Origin: Rotaria sordida
Lineage: Eukaryota > Rotifera > Eurotatoria > Philodinida > Philodinidae
NCBI GenBank assembly: GCA_905250125.1
Contig: CAJNOL010000222.1
Location: forward strand, 124,001-188,000
Reading direction: 5' to 3'
Length of the DNA: 64,000 nt
Shown: piece after piece, positions 51,401 through 64,000 of the stretch
Layout of the letters: each line of letters begins with the position of its first letter
Numbering within the stretch: the stretch's first letter is position 1
The notes under the pieces: generated by a model
The model's input: the letters and a program-made list of their open reading frames with translations, nothing else
Database searches by the model: none
Told to the model about the DNA's origin: nothing
Translations under genes and position numbers: made by a program

Positions 51401-52094
51401 ATTCTGGAGAACCAATGAATATATTCGAGTCATATGAGCGACAAATAAAGTAAAAACTATTGAATGTTCTTTGTCAAAAAAACAATCATTTAATAAATGA
51501 TTAGTTTATATAAAATGAACTAAAAAAAGTAATATTTTTCTTTTTTCAACCATTTTTTTTTTTTTGTTCGTTGTCTAATAAGAAATAAACATATGCAATG
51601 TGTATGTTTGTTTGTTTCGATGTGCACACACACACACACACACACACACTATCACGCTCAAGCACGGTTTCCAAGTTGTGTGCATGTTTGATTCTTTTTT
51701 TTTTATTATTGTGTTATATCTTGCCCATACTGACATACATATTATATGCAAACGAGGGTGAATAAAAGAAAGCAAAAGAGAGAGAGAGAGAGAGAGGGAG
51801 GGAGGGAGCGAAAAAGAAATCGAATACATCGAACAAGCCAAGGTCTCGTTTTCTCTTTGTATGTATATCTGTATTTCCCTCTGTATTCTATTTCGTCTGA
51901 TTTATTCGTTATAGTTATCATTTTGTATATTATCGACGAAAAGTAAAATGAACGAAATATAACAATCGAGTGCAATCTCATCTCGTCTATGTTAGCGAAT
52001 CAGTATATTTTAGAAAATAATGAAAGAGGGGGAGAGAGAAAGAAAGAATGAAGGACATTGTAGAACATGGGTTATCCAGGTGAACAGCTGAGTG

Positions 52095-52102
52095 TATAAA
52101 TA
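52095..52102 (+). promoter_or_regulatory. TATA-box candidate of the CELF-like gene
   Basis: The octamer TATAAATA lies 265 bp upstream of the chosen ATG. About 80 bp further on, CTGCGT|GTAAGTC at about 52180 is a strong donor, and TTTTTCTAG at about 52290-52298 a strong acceptor. The model is transcription start about 30 bp after the TATA box, an untranslated first exon, a 117-nt intron, then the coding exon. In this AT-rich DNA TATA-like words are common, so the support comes from the arrangement. Confidence 0.5.
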
Positions 52103-52359
52103 GTGAAGATTTTTTGCTTAATTTTCTTCCGCTATCTAATTTAGTTTATTTGGTTACACGGATCGAAATATTCGTTCTGCGTGTAAGTCATTTATTTTCA
52201 ATATAAATCTTTAAAAATATAAGTATATCAACAACACACAAAAGATAGCTTTAAATGAACTATACATATATATATTTTTTTTTCTTATATTTTTCTAGAT
52301 TTTGAGTGAGTAAAGGGCGTAAAATTGGCCAATCTCCTCAAAATAACAGTCGGAACATC

Positions 52360-52854
52360 ATGTCCGCTATGACGATGACAAACGGTGGTAGTAATAATAC
52401 TAATCCTAATGGAAGTAATGATCCAATCGATAGTTTTAATCTATTTCATAATCGAACTCCTATTTGGTCAACATTAAATCAATCTGGATCTGATCATTAT
52501 TGGAATGAATCATTATTTTCACCATCTCATCGTCCATGGCCATCTGAACCATTTAGTAATGATATTACTGGAGATGAATTACCTTATCCAAGACAATTAA
52601 ATCATCAGAATAATAATAATAATCATGATTTTAGTCCATTACCATCATCACCAGCTAATCTTTTAAATGCTAATAATCATCATTTAAGTCAAACAGGACG
52701 TTTTCAATTTCCAAATGATTCATCATCATCAACACCATATTGTTCACAACAATTACCTCTTATATCATCATGTTTTAATGATTCATTATATGATCCATCA
52801 CCATCATCATCATCAAATATATTTTCAAATGATATTGATCGACGTAGTATTAAT

Positions 52855-52889
<35 letters not shown>

Positions 52890-54353
52890 CAATCATCTAA
52901 TTGATAATCGTCATTCATTGGATAGTCAAAAATTAAGTTTAGATCAAATGGTGAATCGTTTTAATGATCTACAATTACAACCACCACCATTACCATCATC
53001 GTCATCATCTTATCCAAATTCATTTTTATCACAAACAAATGATCAACAACAAATTTTATCACCATTCTATTATCAACCATCATCACCATTTACAAATCAT
53101 TTATATATGAATTCACCATCACAATATCAACAAAATGGACTACCACCAACAATACCATCAAATATATTTAATGATCGTTATGATCCTATAGATGGTTATT
53201 TACCATTTTCAAATAATTCATCATATTTATCAACAATGCGTTTTTCACCAAATCAATCTTATCGTACAACAAAAAGTGGTAAACAACAAATTGGACCTGA
53301 AAATTCAAATTTATTTATATGTCATTTACCACAAGAAACAACTGATCAAACATTAATGAATTTATTTTCACAATTTGGTACAGTTTTATCGGCGAAGGTT
53401 AATATTAATTATTTTTTTAATCTACGATAGATTTGTTGTTTTAGGTATTTGTTGATAAAAAAACAAATCAATCAAAATGTTTTGGTTTTGTTTCATATGA
53501 TAATCCTTCATCGGCACAACAAGGTAATGATTTTAATCAATAGATTTGTATTCAATTTTAAAATTTTATTCATCAGGAAAATGAAATTTTCGTGAAAATT
53601 CAATATCTCGAGAGAGAAGCCTTTATTTCAACTGAAACTTTTTGGGATCTTGTATATTTTGCTCTAATATTTACAAAAACACTTGGATATATATCTTTGT
53701 CTGCTAATTTTTAATCTTAAAATATGTCAAAATCGACCTGACGGAATTCAGAGTATTAGTCTATATTGTATAGTGACAGCCAATATTGAGAAGACAAAAA
53801 AAAAAACGAAATTATTTTTAGAGGAAAGAGCTCATTTTTCCATCGTTTTCGGAAATTAAAATGATAACATGACTATATGGACTTAATCAGTTAAAACAAT
53901 ATAAATTTAATATAAGACTTAAATGTATAGTCAGTTTTATTTGATAAAATATCAAGAATCTTTTTTATTTTTCGATCTAATATATTTACTGTTTTGAATT
54001 ACACTTTTGATGAATTAAATCTATTATCACAAGACTAAGTTCATACTACATTACAAATCTTTTTGTGATATGTGAAATTGAAATATTGTTTCGAAATGTA
54101 CCGAACTTACTTTTACCTTTTTCTATACACCTTCATTTGGAACTCATATAAATCTTAATGAAACAATAAGATTCTGTGAGAAGAATGTTTGTAGTTTTAT
54201 CAAAAAAATGAGATTCTTCTCCCATAAACCATCAAAAGAAAATTAACTATTATTGAATTTTTCTTTATTTTAGCCATATTAAGCATGGATGGATTTAGTG
54301 TTGGTCCAAAACGACTGAAGGTCGAATTGAAAAAACCACGTCGTAATTCATAG
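52360..54353 (+). CDS. CELF/Bruno-like RNA-binding protein with a single RRM
   Basis: Three coding exons (52360-53397, 53445-53523, 54274-54353) give 398 residues. Residues 1 to about 305 are low complexity, rich in Ser, Asn, Pro and His, with a poly-Asn run encoded by AAT repeats near 52855-52890. The last about 90 residues are one RRM: RNP2 is LFICHL, RNP1 is KCFGFVSY, and the end reads [14 protein letters not shown]. The lead-in [17 protein letters not shown] and the whole domain match the third RRM of CELF/CUGBP proteins, which bind UGU/GU-rich RNA in splicing, translation and mRNA decay. The usual N-terminal RRM1-RRM2 pair is absent: the frame is closed by a TGA just upstream (52303-52305) and the 5' exon is untranslated. 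The intron splits the RRM after SAKV, as expected for a conserved position. Only the GC of ATG 52360 context decides the start; ATGs follow at +4 and +6 codons. Confidence 0.85.
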
Positions 54354-55207
54354 TATGACAAAAAGAAATAAAATAAAATAAAAGAGTTACAATTCGATGA
54401 AAGAACAGTAAGAATATCGTGTTATATCTTGTTTGCAAAAAAAAATAAAGATCTGTTTCTGTGAGTATATGTTTTAACTGTCTATTTCTTGTTTTCTTCT
54501 TTTTTTTTTTCTTTTGTTTTTTTTGATGATCATTGTTTGTTTGTTTTCCTGCGAAAAGAAAGAAATCGAACCTATATTTACTTTCATGTTGTATGCGTGT
54601 ATTTCTCCAAGAGATTTGTTCGATGTGTGTTTAGTAAAAAACCAAAAACAGAGGCGAAAGAACAAAGAAGATGGAATTTCCTGTATGTTTATGCTTTCGA
54701 ATTATCTGTCGACTTTTTCTTTCTGTGAGTTGATGCTGTGTTCTTTTTTTGTTTTGTTTTTTATGCCGCCGTGTTTGTTTCTCTATTTATTTATTAAGCG
54801 ATTGTGTGTATGTATCAGCGCTTTTATTATCTGCTATGTGTTTGCGTATAGTTCATTCATTTTATTTTGTTTCGTTTATCAAGCTTCCCTTTAATTTATT
54901 CACAACTAAAAGAAAAAAAACGGTTTATGCGTGTGTGTGTGTGTGTGTGTGCTTATATCTACACGGTTGTTGTGTGTGCATTTCGTTGGGTTTTGGATGA
55001 CTTATGTTTCTTTTTTTTTTTTTTTTTTGTTCTTCTTTATATATATCTGTGTGTATGTTTGTTGTGTGCTTATCATTGCCACCGAGAAAAAACAAACAAC
55101 AAAGAAAGAAAATTTTTTTCGTTTTTTTTTTTTTTTTGGAATAGAAAGAAAAAGACGACAATATAAAAGTTATTTAGTGTATAGTGTTTGTGATAAATAA
55201 TGTGGAA
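54354..55207. other. Convergent 3' region between CELF-like and alpha-tubulin genes
   Basis: The two genes end tail-to-tail 854 bp apart. The stretch holds T-rich runs, a (GT)n run at 54931-54950 and AATAAA words near 54366 and 54444 that could serve as poly(A) signals for the plus-strand gene. Short frames here are composition artefacts. Confidence 0.5.
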
Positions 55208-57415
<2,208 letters not shown>

Positions 57416-58068
57416 TTTGATGATTATAATCGAATATAATATTCTTTGTTCGATTGCTCACACAAGCAAATAGATAATACGAATGCTCTCATCAACGTCG
57501 TTGTCTATGCTTTATGTACATGGGTGTTTTTTTTTCTCCTCCTTTCTTACCACCTACTTTCGTTTTCGTTTTCTTTTTCTTTTTTCTATTCGTTTACTAA
57601 TAATTTGCTTGGTTGCTTTTTATACAATTATATATGATTATTATTTAGACCATTCTTCTCATCCTTTCCTTTAACATACATTACGATATGAGAAAGAAAA
57701 TAAAAGACGGACTAAACAAAAAGCTCGATATCTGTGTTATATAAGATTTTTTTTCTTTTTTTTTAGACATCGCATATTCAACAGACCGAAAAAAGGACGT
57801 TGCTTGTTAAAAAAAACACACACACGATAGATATACACATAGAAAAAAAAAAAAAGAAAGAACAACCGAATAAGGTGACAGAGAATATAACAAACAACAC
57901 TCAAAAAAGAAAATGATGACAACAAAGCTAGTGCACATGAGAGAGACATAATATAGACGAACATAAAAAAAAATGACCAGATCTATATAATAAACTGATG
58001 GTTTCTTTGTTTTTTTTAATTTACACTCTCTTTCTCTCTCTCTCTATGTACAACAAGTATAAATATAT
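57416..58068. other. Interval between alpha-tubulin start and CNOT3 end
   Basis: About 650 bp of pyrimidine-rich and A-rich blocks, with a CT-rich run near 58025-58045. It must hold the tubulin promoter, since transcription runs leftward from here. I see no decisive TATA or initiator motif. Open frames on both strands reflect low complexity. Confidence 0.4.
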
Positions 58069-61000
58069 TCAAAATTCTCGATCTTCCAAAAACTTATATT
58101 CAAATATAAAATTGTCACGTTTACGAGTTTGCCATCGTTCATAATCAAAATATATATATGTACCCTAGAAATAAATATTTTTGTTTTTTTGATTTAAAAC
58201 AAAAAAAAACCAATCATTTTCCTACTTGTTCATAATCATCTGTTATTGTTTTTGGTTCTTCATGTCGTTGAAACCACATCATATGTTTAGTATGAAAACG
58301 CCATGATTGACGTTTTAATGCTTTAGCTGCTAAATATTGTGCACGAGTTCCCTACAAATTAGATTTTTTTGTTTTCGATAATTATTTATTTAAAATCTTA
58401 CCTCCATATAATAAAATACAAAGAATAATGTATCAGGTGCAAGTCGATAATAAAATTCTGGTGTATCATTACCTGCTGGTGGAGTTTGAGGATAATATGA
58501 TACTGTTTGTGATTGACCAAGTGAACTTCGACCATAAATACGGTTAGCATTTGTTCTTAAATAAATAAATAAAAACAATCGATTGAAAACGATCTTTTTT
58601 TTTCTGAATATTTGAAATACCTTTGTCGTTCTGATTCAAGTAAAGATGGTAATTTTGCATATGCTGAATTTAATCTATTAAGCATACGCATTTCAGCTGG
58701 TGTTAATGATACACGACCTGTTGGTATTGATTGTTGATGTATTATATTTGATGATAACATATAACGAAGTGAATGATGTTCAGGATTTATTGGTATACCA
58801 CTAGCTAATTGATTAATAACACTACCATTTGCTGTTGGAATATCTCCTAGATGTGTTGTATTATTTGATAAAAATGTTGATGATGTTGGAATTGTTGAAA
58901 ATGTATTATCTAATAATGAATGTCCATCTGATGGACCATTACTTATTAGTGTTGATGTTATTGAACGATCATTTTCTGATATTGTACGATTTAATAATGA
59001 TGATTGTTGAGATATAATTGCTGGATCAATTGAACTAGATGATGATGATGATTCAAGAGGAATGTTACAATTTGATATATTTGATCCTGGACCTGAGTAT
59101 AATGATGATGGAATTATTGTTGATGATGATGATGATGATGGAGCACTTATTTGAGATATATTATTGAGAATATGTTGGGATAATATACCTTCAAAGAAAA
59201 AAAAGTATATGTATAATAAAATGTTCAACAGGAATATTTATCATACATGCCACAATTACATTGACTTTTAGAGCTTGTAAGACTTGTATATGTAAGCTTA
59301 GCCGTAGATTAAAAAAAAACCTTGCAGAAGAGGTTCGGATAGGAGGTATAATTTTGGCTCTCTCGGCCAGAAATCCGATTTTTGAAATTTCTCTATTAGA
59401 AAGGTAAAACTTTCAGACTAGATACTAATCAATGAAACGATTATTTCATTAAGCAGAAACTTTTTTTGTCCGACGTTTTCTTTACATTGAAAAGTTTCTC
59501 ACGAAAATCAGTTATGTCGGGTTTTCGGAGATTAAATTTATCGAATTAAGAAATAAGATTTAATTAATTATTTTATATGCGTTAGAATCGTCTTTGAACA
59601 TAATTTTCAGTTATGAGATTTGAAAAACGTTTAAAACCGAAGCTAATCGCTAAGATAGGAGGTTTAGCCTAAATTTTGGAGCGGTTTTATAAGAAAATTA
59701 AGAATTTTCTCCAGAAAGAAAACCTCATATTTGAGATTTCCTTAATATAGACTATAACAAAAACGTGTTTACTTCAATCACCATTGAATTTGAAAATATG
59801 TCGACCCTAAACATGTGGGGTCAATGTTGAAATATCATTTTTGTTTTTTGTTAGTTCGGTTTGAGTAGACTATGAATATATACTGCACATAATTGAAAAG
59901 TACATTCAAAGACGATTCCAACTCATATAAAATCATCAATTAAATCTTGTTTCTTATTCGAGAAATTTAGTCTCCAAAAACCCGAAATAACTGATTTTTG
60001 TGAAAAACTTTTCGATGCGAAGAAAATGTTGGACAAAGAAAAAGTTCTTGCTTAATTAAATGATCTTCTCATTCATTAGTATCTATTCTGAAAGTTTCAC
60101 CTTAAATTTCAGAAATCAGATTTTTGGCTGGAAGATTTAAAATTGTCTGCCCTACGCAAGGTTTTCAAAGTTTTTTGAACTTACGGCTAACCTCACATAT
60201 ACAAGTCTTACAAGTTCTGAAAGTTTCAATCCATTCGGGAAAAGTTTATGTAAACTCTGGTACGTTTCCGAAAGAATTATCCTGACAATATTTTGTTGAT
60301 ATAAACCACATGTAAAACAAAAGCTATTTTTATCTTCAAAACTCATTAAAATATTGCGAAAAAAAAGATTTTTGCACAGCAAAATTACCTTTTTTTAAGT
60401 GTCTTCACACATCATTTATGATGAAAGTAGCTAGGTTTTTTATTTTAATGTTTTCTTAATAGATGTGAAAGCACTCAAACGGAAATAGCAATTAGAATGT
60501 TTTCCGATATTCTTATCTACTTGAATAAATATGCGTTCGGTTCTAGTCTTGAACTGATCGACCGATACTCATTTACAAACATGTTTTTAATTAATAATAA
60601 TAAATATATATATATATGTTAGGTTGATAAATAAAATTGTAAAGTAACCTTTAATTAATACATTCCTATTACTTCTTCATAATTCGTGAAAGATTTCATT
60701 TTTAGTCCTTTAAAACAACTTTTATCAACATAGGTTATGAACATTTCTTTATCAGCGATAAAAGAATCAACCCTTTGGTCCTAGTATGATAGAGATATTC
60801 AATTTTTTGTGCGATAAATAAGCTTTTGGACCATCCTATAGTGGGCGTCGGGTATACGAAAGATGCGTACGAATTAAAATATCATATTTCGAAACACAAC
60901 AAACTCTGTCAACCACATTCACGTATCGCACAGTGTTCATAAAATCGTCGTGTGCATCTTTCGAGATCCCATGGGTCAAGGATCGACTCTTGTTGTCCTA

Positions 61001-62246
61001 TTATGTATTCCGATAAATTTAATTCGTCTGAATAAGGATGAAAGAAAAAAAAACAAACAAACTCAATTATGTTCATTTTGAATAAATACCTGTTCGATCA
61101 TTAGTTGTTGATAATAATGAAGGTGGATGAGAACTATTTGATGAACTAGTAACTGTTGTTGTTACTGATGATATCGGTAAAGTTGATGTTGTAATTACTA
61201 TTGAATCATTTGTATTCGTTAGTGTTGGCGTTGTTGTTATTGTTCCGTTTAGAATTTGTCTTGATTGTTGTTTTGTTTGCGGCGAAAGTACATGTTGTTT
61301 AGATATTGTTGTATTACTACTTGTTGTTGTTGTTGATGTTGATGGTACAGTATTTTGTGAAACAATTGCTGCATATTGAAGAACAGGTGCTGTTGTTGTT
61401 GTTATAGGATATGTAAAATGTGGTGGTGCACTTGTTGAAAGTACTGAAGCTGATGATGATAATATTGATTTTGTTGATGATAATATACTAGGTGATTGTT
61501 GTTGTAATTGAGAAGGATTTTTTGGTGAAGATACATGTGTTGTTGATAAATTATTTGCACCTGAATTTGTTCTAGATCAAATAAAAAAAAAGAAGTTAAA
61601 ATTTCTCAGAAAAAAAAGAATTTATTAACCTATTTCGTTGAGATTGATTGTCTTCTGATTCAGATTTATTACGTTTTCGATCATCTGTTAATGATAATGC
61701 TGGACTAGCACTTGGTGAACTAGTTTGTGTTGATGATGGTGTTGTAAGACCCATAATTGATTCAATATCACCATGACTTGAAGCTGCATTTGTTGTACGA
61801 TCCGATCTAATTAAGAAAACAATACAAATAATGTTTTTTTTTTGTTTTGAATTTCTACGATGAAATTCTTACGAATAATTTGTTGATGAATTAATATTCA
61901 TTGATGATGATGAACTAATATCTATATGACTTGATGTTGTATTTGAATTTAAACTACTATTACCATTTGATAATGATGGAGGATGAGATTGTGTTGGTAC
62001 ATTTATAACTGGTGCCATTATTGTTATTAAATTATCCATATCAATTTCTTCATACATTAATTCATTTTCTTTAAAATCTGAATCTTGATTTGATTCAACA
62101 TAATATTCAATATCAGCTCGTAAATTATGTATTGTTTTAAGATCTAATGCATCATTATTAATTGCACGAAGAATTTTTTCAAGGGATTCAATATGAAATT
62201 TATGACGTTCTATTGAATGTTTTGTTTCTTCTAGACGTTCTTGTTT
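58069..62246 (-). CDS. CNOT3: CCR4-NOT complex subunit 3, 5' exons beyond the window
   Basis: Seven exons (61873-62246, 61630-61806, 61090-61571, 58621-59188, 58402-58555, 58226-58351, 58069-58164) join in phase into 658 residues. CNOT3 is a subunit of the cytoplasmic mRNA deadenylase complex. The first visible exon corresponds to the end of the N-terminal coiled coil ([39 protein letters not shown]). Then comes a Ser/Thr/Asn-rich linker of about 400 residues with poly-Ser runs. The C-terminal NOT box is clear: [60 protein letters not shown]. The stop is at 58069. The first about 200 residues of the family are missing because the gene runs on to the right; the intron after 62246 is at least 1.75 kb. 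Introns hold three transposon relics. Confidence 0.93.
59263..60226. mobile_element. Large inverted-repeat element in CNOT3 intron
   Basis: The ends pair: AGCTTGTAAGACTTGTATATG at 59272 against CATATACAAGTCTTACAAG near 60195-60213. The arms (about 59263-59600 and 59905-60226) remain alignable throughout, sharing for example CTTTCAGA-TAGATACTAAT, TTATCGAATTAAG-like and GAATCGTCTTTGAA. The middle 300 bp is less symmetric. No transposase. It sits in the 1.9-kb intron 59189-61089. Confidence 0.75.
60617..60842. mobile_element. Possible mariner-type relic
   Basis: The left end reads TTAGGTTGATAAATAAAATTG and the right end, inverted, TAGGATGGTCCAAAAGCTTA, both recalling mariner termini. The interior shows no pairing or coding. 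It is in the same CNOT3 intron as the larger inverted repeat. Weak. Confidence 0.3.
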
Positions 62247-62345
62247 CTTAAAAGACAACAAAATTAATTAATCAACAACACTTTTTTATGAACAAAAACT
62301 TTCATGGTTGTGTAAATCTTCTGTCGACATAGCGCAAGATAATAT

Positions 62346-62951
62346 CAGAGATGAGCGGAGCGGCTATAAAAGCGTCCTACCTGTCAAAAACTTATTTTTA
62401 AGGACCATAATTTTGTAGTTACTTCGCATAAATACTTTTTTTATTTCATGATATGACATTAGATAATTTCAATACATATAAATAAGCATGGGCGTGGGTG
62501 TTGATACGGGATGGGTGTCCAAGAACTGAGAAGTGGTTATCCCTCATCAGTTCTCCTATAGTTCAGTGAATATTAAATTTGAAAATGTAGAATATTCACG
62601 ACAGTTTTTCTCTGACACTCATTTCATCTGGAAAATTGTAAAAGAAAAAATTGCATGCACAAATTTTTTAAAAAAACATGAACGCGACATTCATGAATGA
62701 TAGAACTATGAGGTAGCCAATGATCAATTCTCATATCCCTTAGGAATTATCATAGCTGCATTGACCATTACTCGATAGATTAAGAAATCCCTATTCTTCA
62801 GTACTTGAAAACTGCTGTTTCCCACAAGGGAAAATGAGCACTTCTCCAAATTTTGGGATATGTGACAGTATTCTCTGAAAAATATAATAGTTCTAGTACA
62901 TGGAGAAACCGCGAACTCTGGCGGTGTCAAACCGCATCCCGCTCATCTCTG
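62346..62951. mobile_element. hAT-like MITE in CNOT3 intron
   Basis: The element starts CAGAGATGAGCGG and ends with the exact inverse CCGCTCATCTCTG after one variable stretch (CCCGCTCATCTCTG). Ends of the type CAG-GATG are common in hAT elements. An 8-bp flank comparison (GATAATAT versus ATTGCTAT) is not convincing, so the insertion is old or the family differs. 606 bp, non-coding. Confidence 0.65.
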
Positions 62952-62989
62952 ATTGCTATTGTTAATTTAATCTAACAAGAGAAACACTT

Positions 62990-63170
62990 AAGGTGTCCGA
63001 CTCCGGTTTAATTCATTTGTAATTTTGTTGAAGTAAGAAAAAGTCTTGATGGCTTTGAGCTCATGGTCTAAGACTGAATTTTTGTGTCCTCCTGGGGTAA
63101 ATTATTGGTTTTTTTTTGGAAAATTCAATATCTCGAGAAAGACATGTTCGTTTTTGTTGAAACTCTGCTC
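62990..63170. repeat. Partial copy of the 48-kb repeat family
   Basis: GAAGTAAGAAAAAGTCTTGA, GTGTCCTCCT and AATATCTCGAGAAAGACATG followed by TTCGTTTTTGTTGAAACTC match 48140-48385 in the same order. It lies between the two larger elements in the 5'-most visible CNOT3 intron. Confidence 0.5.
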
Positions 63171-63285
63171 GCAGGCAACAATCCGCTGTCTACCGTGTCG
63201 CATGCACTGGAGTTATGATTCATCCAACATCTCTCAATCGAAAGCTCGATGTCGTAACTATCTCTAGCTCAAATTTTGTTTGCAA

Positions 63286-63960
63286 TCACTTTTATTTCAT
63301 GAATTATTTTGCTCCTAATAATCTGTTGAAGACATCCGAATAGTGATTTGAATAGCTAACGATGAGTTCTAGCTCATGTATTACATACCATGATTTTATC
63401 GATAGATTATGATGGTAAGATTTCTAAAAAACTGAAAACTGTATTTTTCAGGTGCTTGAAAACTTTGCGGGAATTATTTTTTTGATAATGCCATCTTAAA
63501 GAGTGTAAAATTCTGTACAAAATGAAGGGTCGTTGCGTTTTTTACGACCTTCCATTGAGAAGTTACAGGCATCACAAAAAACGAAAAAAAGTGAATTTTA
63601 TCAAAAAATCCGCTAAAAAAAAAAATGCATTTTTTGGTTTTTTGTAGCACATATAACTTCTCAAGGGAAGGTCGTAAGAAACGCAGCGACCCCTCATTTT
63701 GTACAGAATTTTACACTCTGTAAGGTCGCTTTATCAAAAAAATAATTCTCGCAAAGCCTTCAAGGACCTGAAAAATACAGTTTTCAGCTTTTTAGAAACC
63801 TTACCGTCATAATCTATCGATGAAATCCTGGTATATAATGTATGAGCTAGAGCTCTTCATTGGCTATTCAAATCACTATTTGGATATCTTCAATAAATCA
63901 TTTTGAGCAAAATAATTCATGAAATAAAAGGTGCTCTAAACTTTTGCCCGCCACTATATC
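63286..63960. mobile_element. Long hairpin element, Tc1-like right end
   Basis: The arms pair along almost their full length: TTTATTTCATGAATTATTTTG at 63291 against its inverse at about 63913-63931, GATTTTATCGATAGATTATGA against TCATAATCTATCGATGAAATC, and AAATTCTGTACAAAATGA near the centre, around a short A-rich loop (about 63600-63640). Outside the right arm, ACTTTTGCCCGCCACTATA is, on the other strand, TATAGTGGCGGGCAAAAGT, a form often seen at Tc1/mariner ends beside a TA. The left counterpart is degraded. Confidence 0.65.
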
Positions 63961-64000
63961 ATCTGCAACATTAGGAATGTATGTTGAAGAGTAAATGCTG

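Larger units (their letters stand above)
46609..52090. other. 5.4-kb gene-free interval with decayed repeats
   Basis: Lies between the divergently transcribed TyrRS and CELF-like genes. I find no conserved coding sequence. A minus frame at 51173-51433 (MTRIYSLVLQNLPIIRKKKR) reads like degraded coding sequence, but I recognise nothing. Simple repeats are (AAT)n at 50366-50389, (CA)n at 51624-51649 and (GA)n at 51776-51797. Inverted repeats lie at 47371-47555 and 48168-48449. The first few hundred bases next to 46608 should contain the TyrRS promoter, but no clear element is visible. Confidence 0.45.

Noticed and set aside
51575..51981. ORFs around the CA and GA runs, and similar ones at 54489-55200 and 57446-57964
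   Set aside because: Low-complexity translation of microsatellites and poly-pyrimidine tracts; no conserved segment.
52306..52359. Upstream GTG start of the CELF-like protein
   Set aside because: Eukaryotic genes rarely start at GTG, an in-frame TGA precedes it directly, and an ATG follows at 52360 before any recognisable domain.

Overview
This is a gene-dense, very AT-rich stretch of an animal nuclear genome. Genes carry many introns of about 45-70 nt with clean GT/AG borders, and the larger introns hold short inverted-repeat elements. Short introns, low GC, paralogous tandem copies and dense non-autonomous DNA transposons would fit a bdelloid rotifer. That placement is inference; no marker gene proves it. 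Almost all genes lie on the minus strand.

Layout. 1-2020: no recognisable gene. About 2021-9520: an unrecognised multi-exon gene whose introns hold a textbook hAT-type MITE with an 8-bp target duplication and other inverted repeats. 11484-19607: a transglutaminase-fold gene (copy A) that lacks the catalytic Cys and His and continues, through one giant last exon, into a tail of about 1,450 residues, mostly repeats. 22412-23775: a CD225/dispanin-like membrane protein pseudogene, split by a 1-kb palindromic element. 24.6-31.2 kb: relic fragments, minisatellites and a frame-broken repeat gene. 31219-33456: an open repeat ORF. 33846-38177: transglutaminase copy B, cut off by a 100-N gap. 40927-41435: intact dispanin-like gene. 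So the transglutaminase + dispanin block occurs twice (about 16.03-23.8 kb and 33.85-41.35 kb) in the same orientation. Identity is patchy, as if gene conversion had acted.

Right part: cytosolic tyrosyl-tRNA synthetase (42783-46608) without the EMAPII tail; a 5.4-kb gene-free stretch; on the plus strand, a CELF/Bruno-type protein that keeps only the last RRM (52360-54353); alpha-tubulin (55208-57415) with a remodelled K40 loop and a 12-nt microexon; and the C-terminal two thirds of CNOT3 (58069-62246), whose 5' exons lie beyond the window.

The housekeeping genes on the right are functionally unrelated to each other. The most unusual object is the pseudo-transglutaminase with a repeat tail. 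It is conserved in two copies, paired each time with a small two-helix membrane protein, and surrounded by free-standing relatives of its tail repeats.
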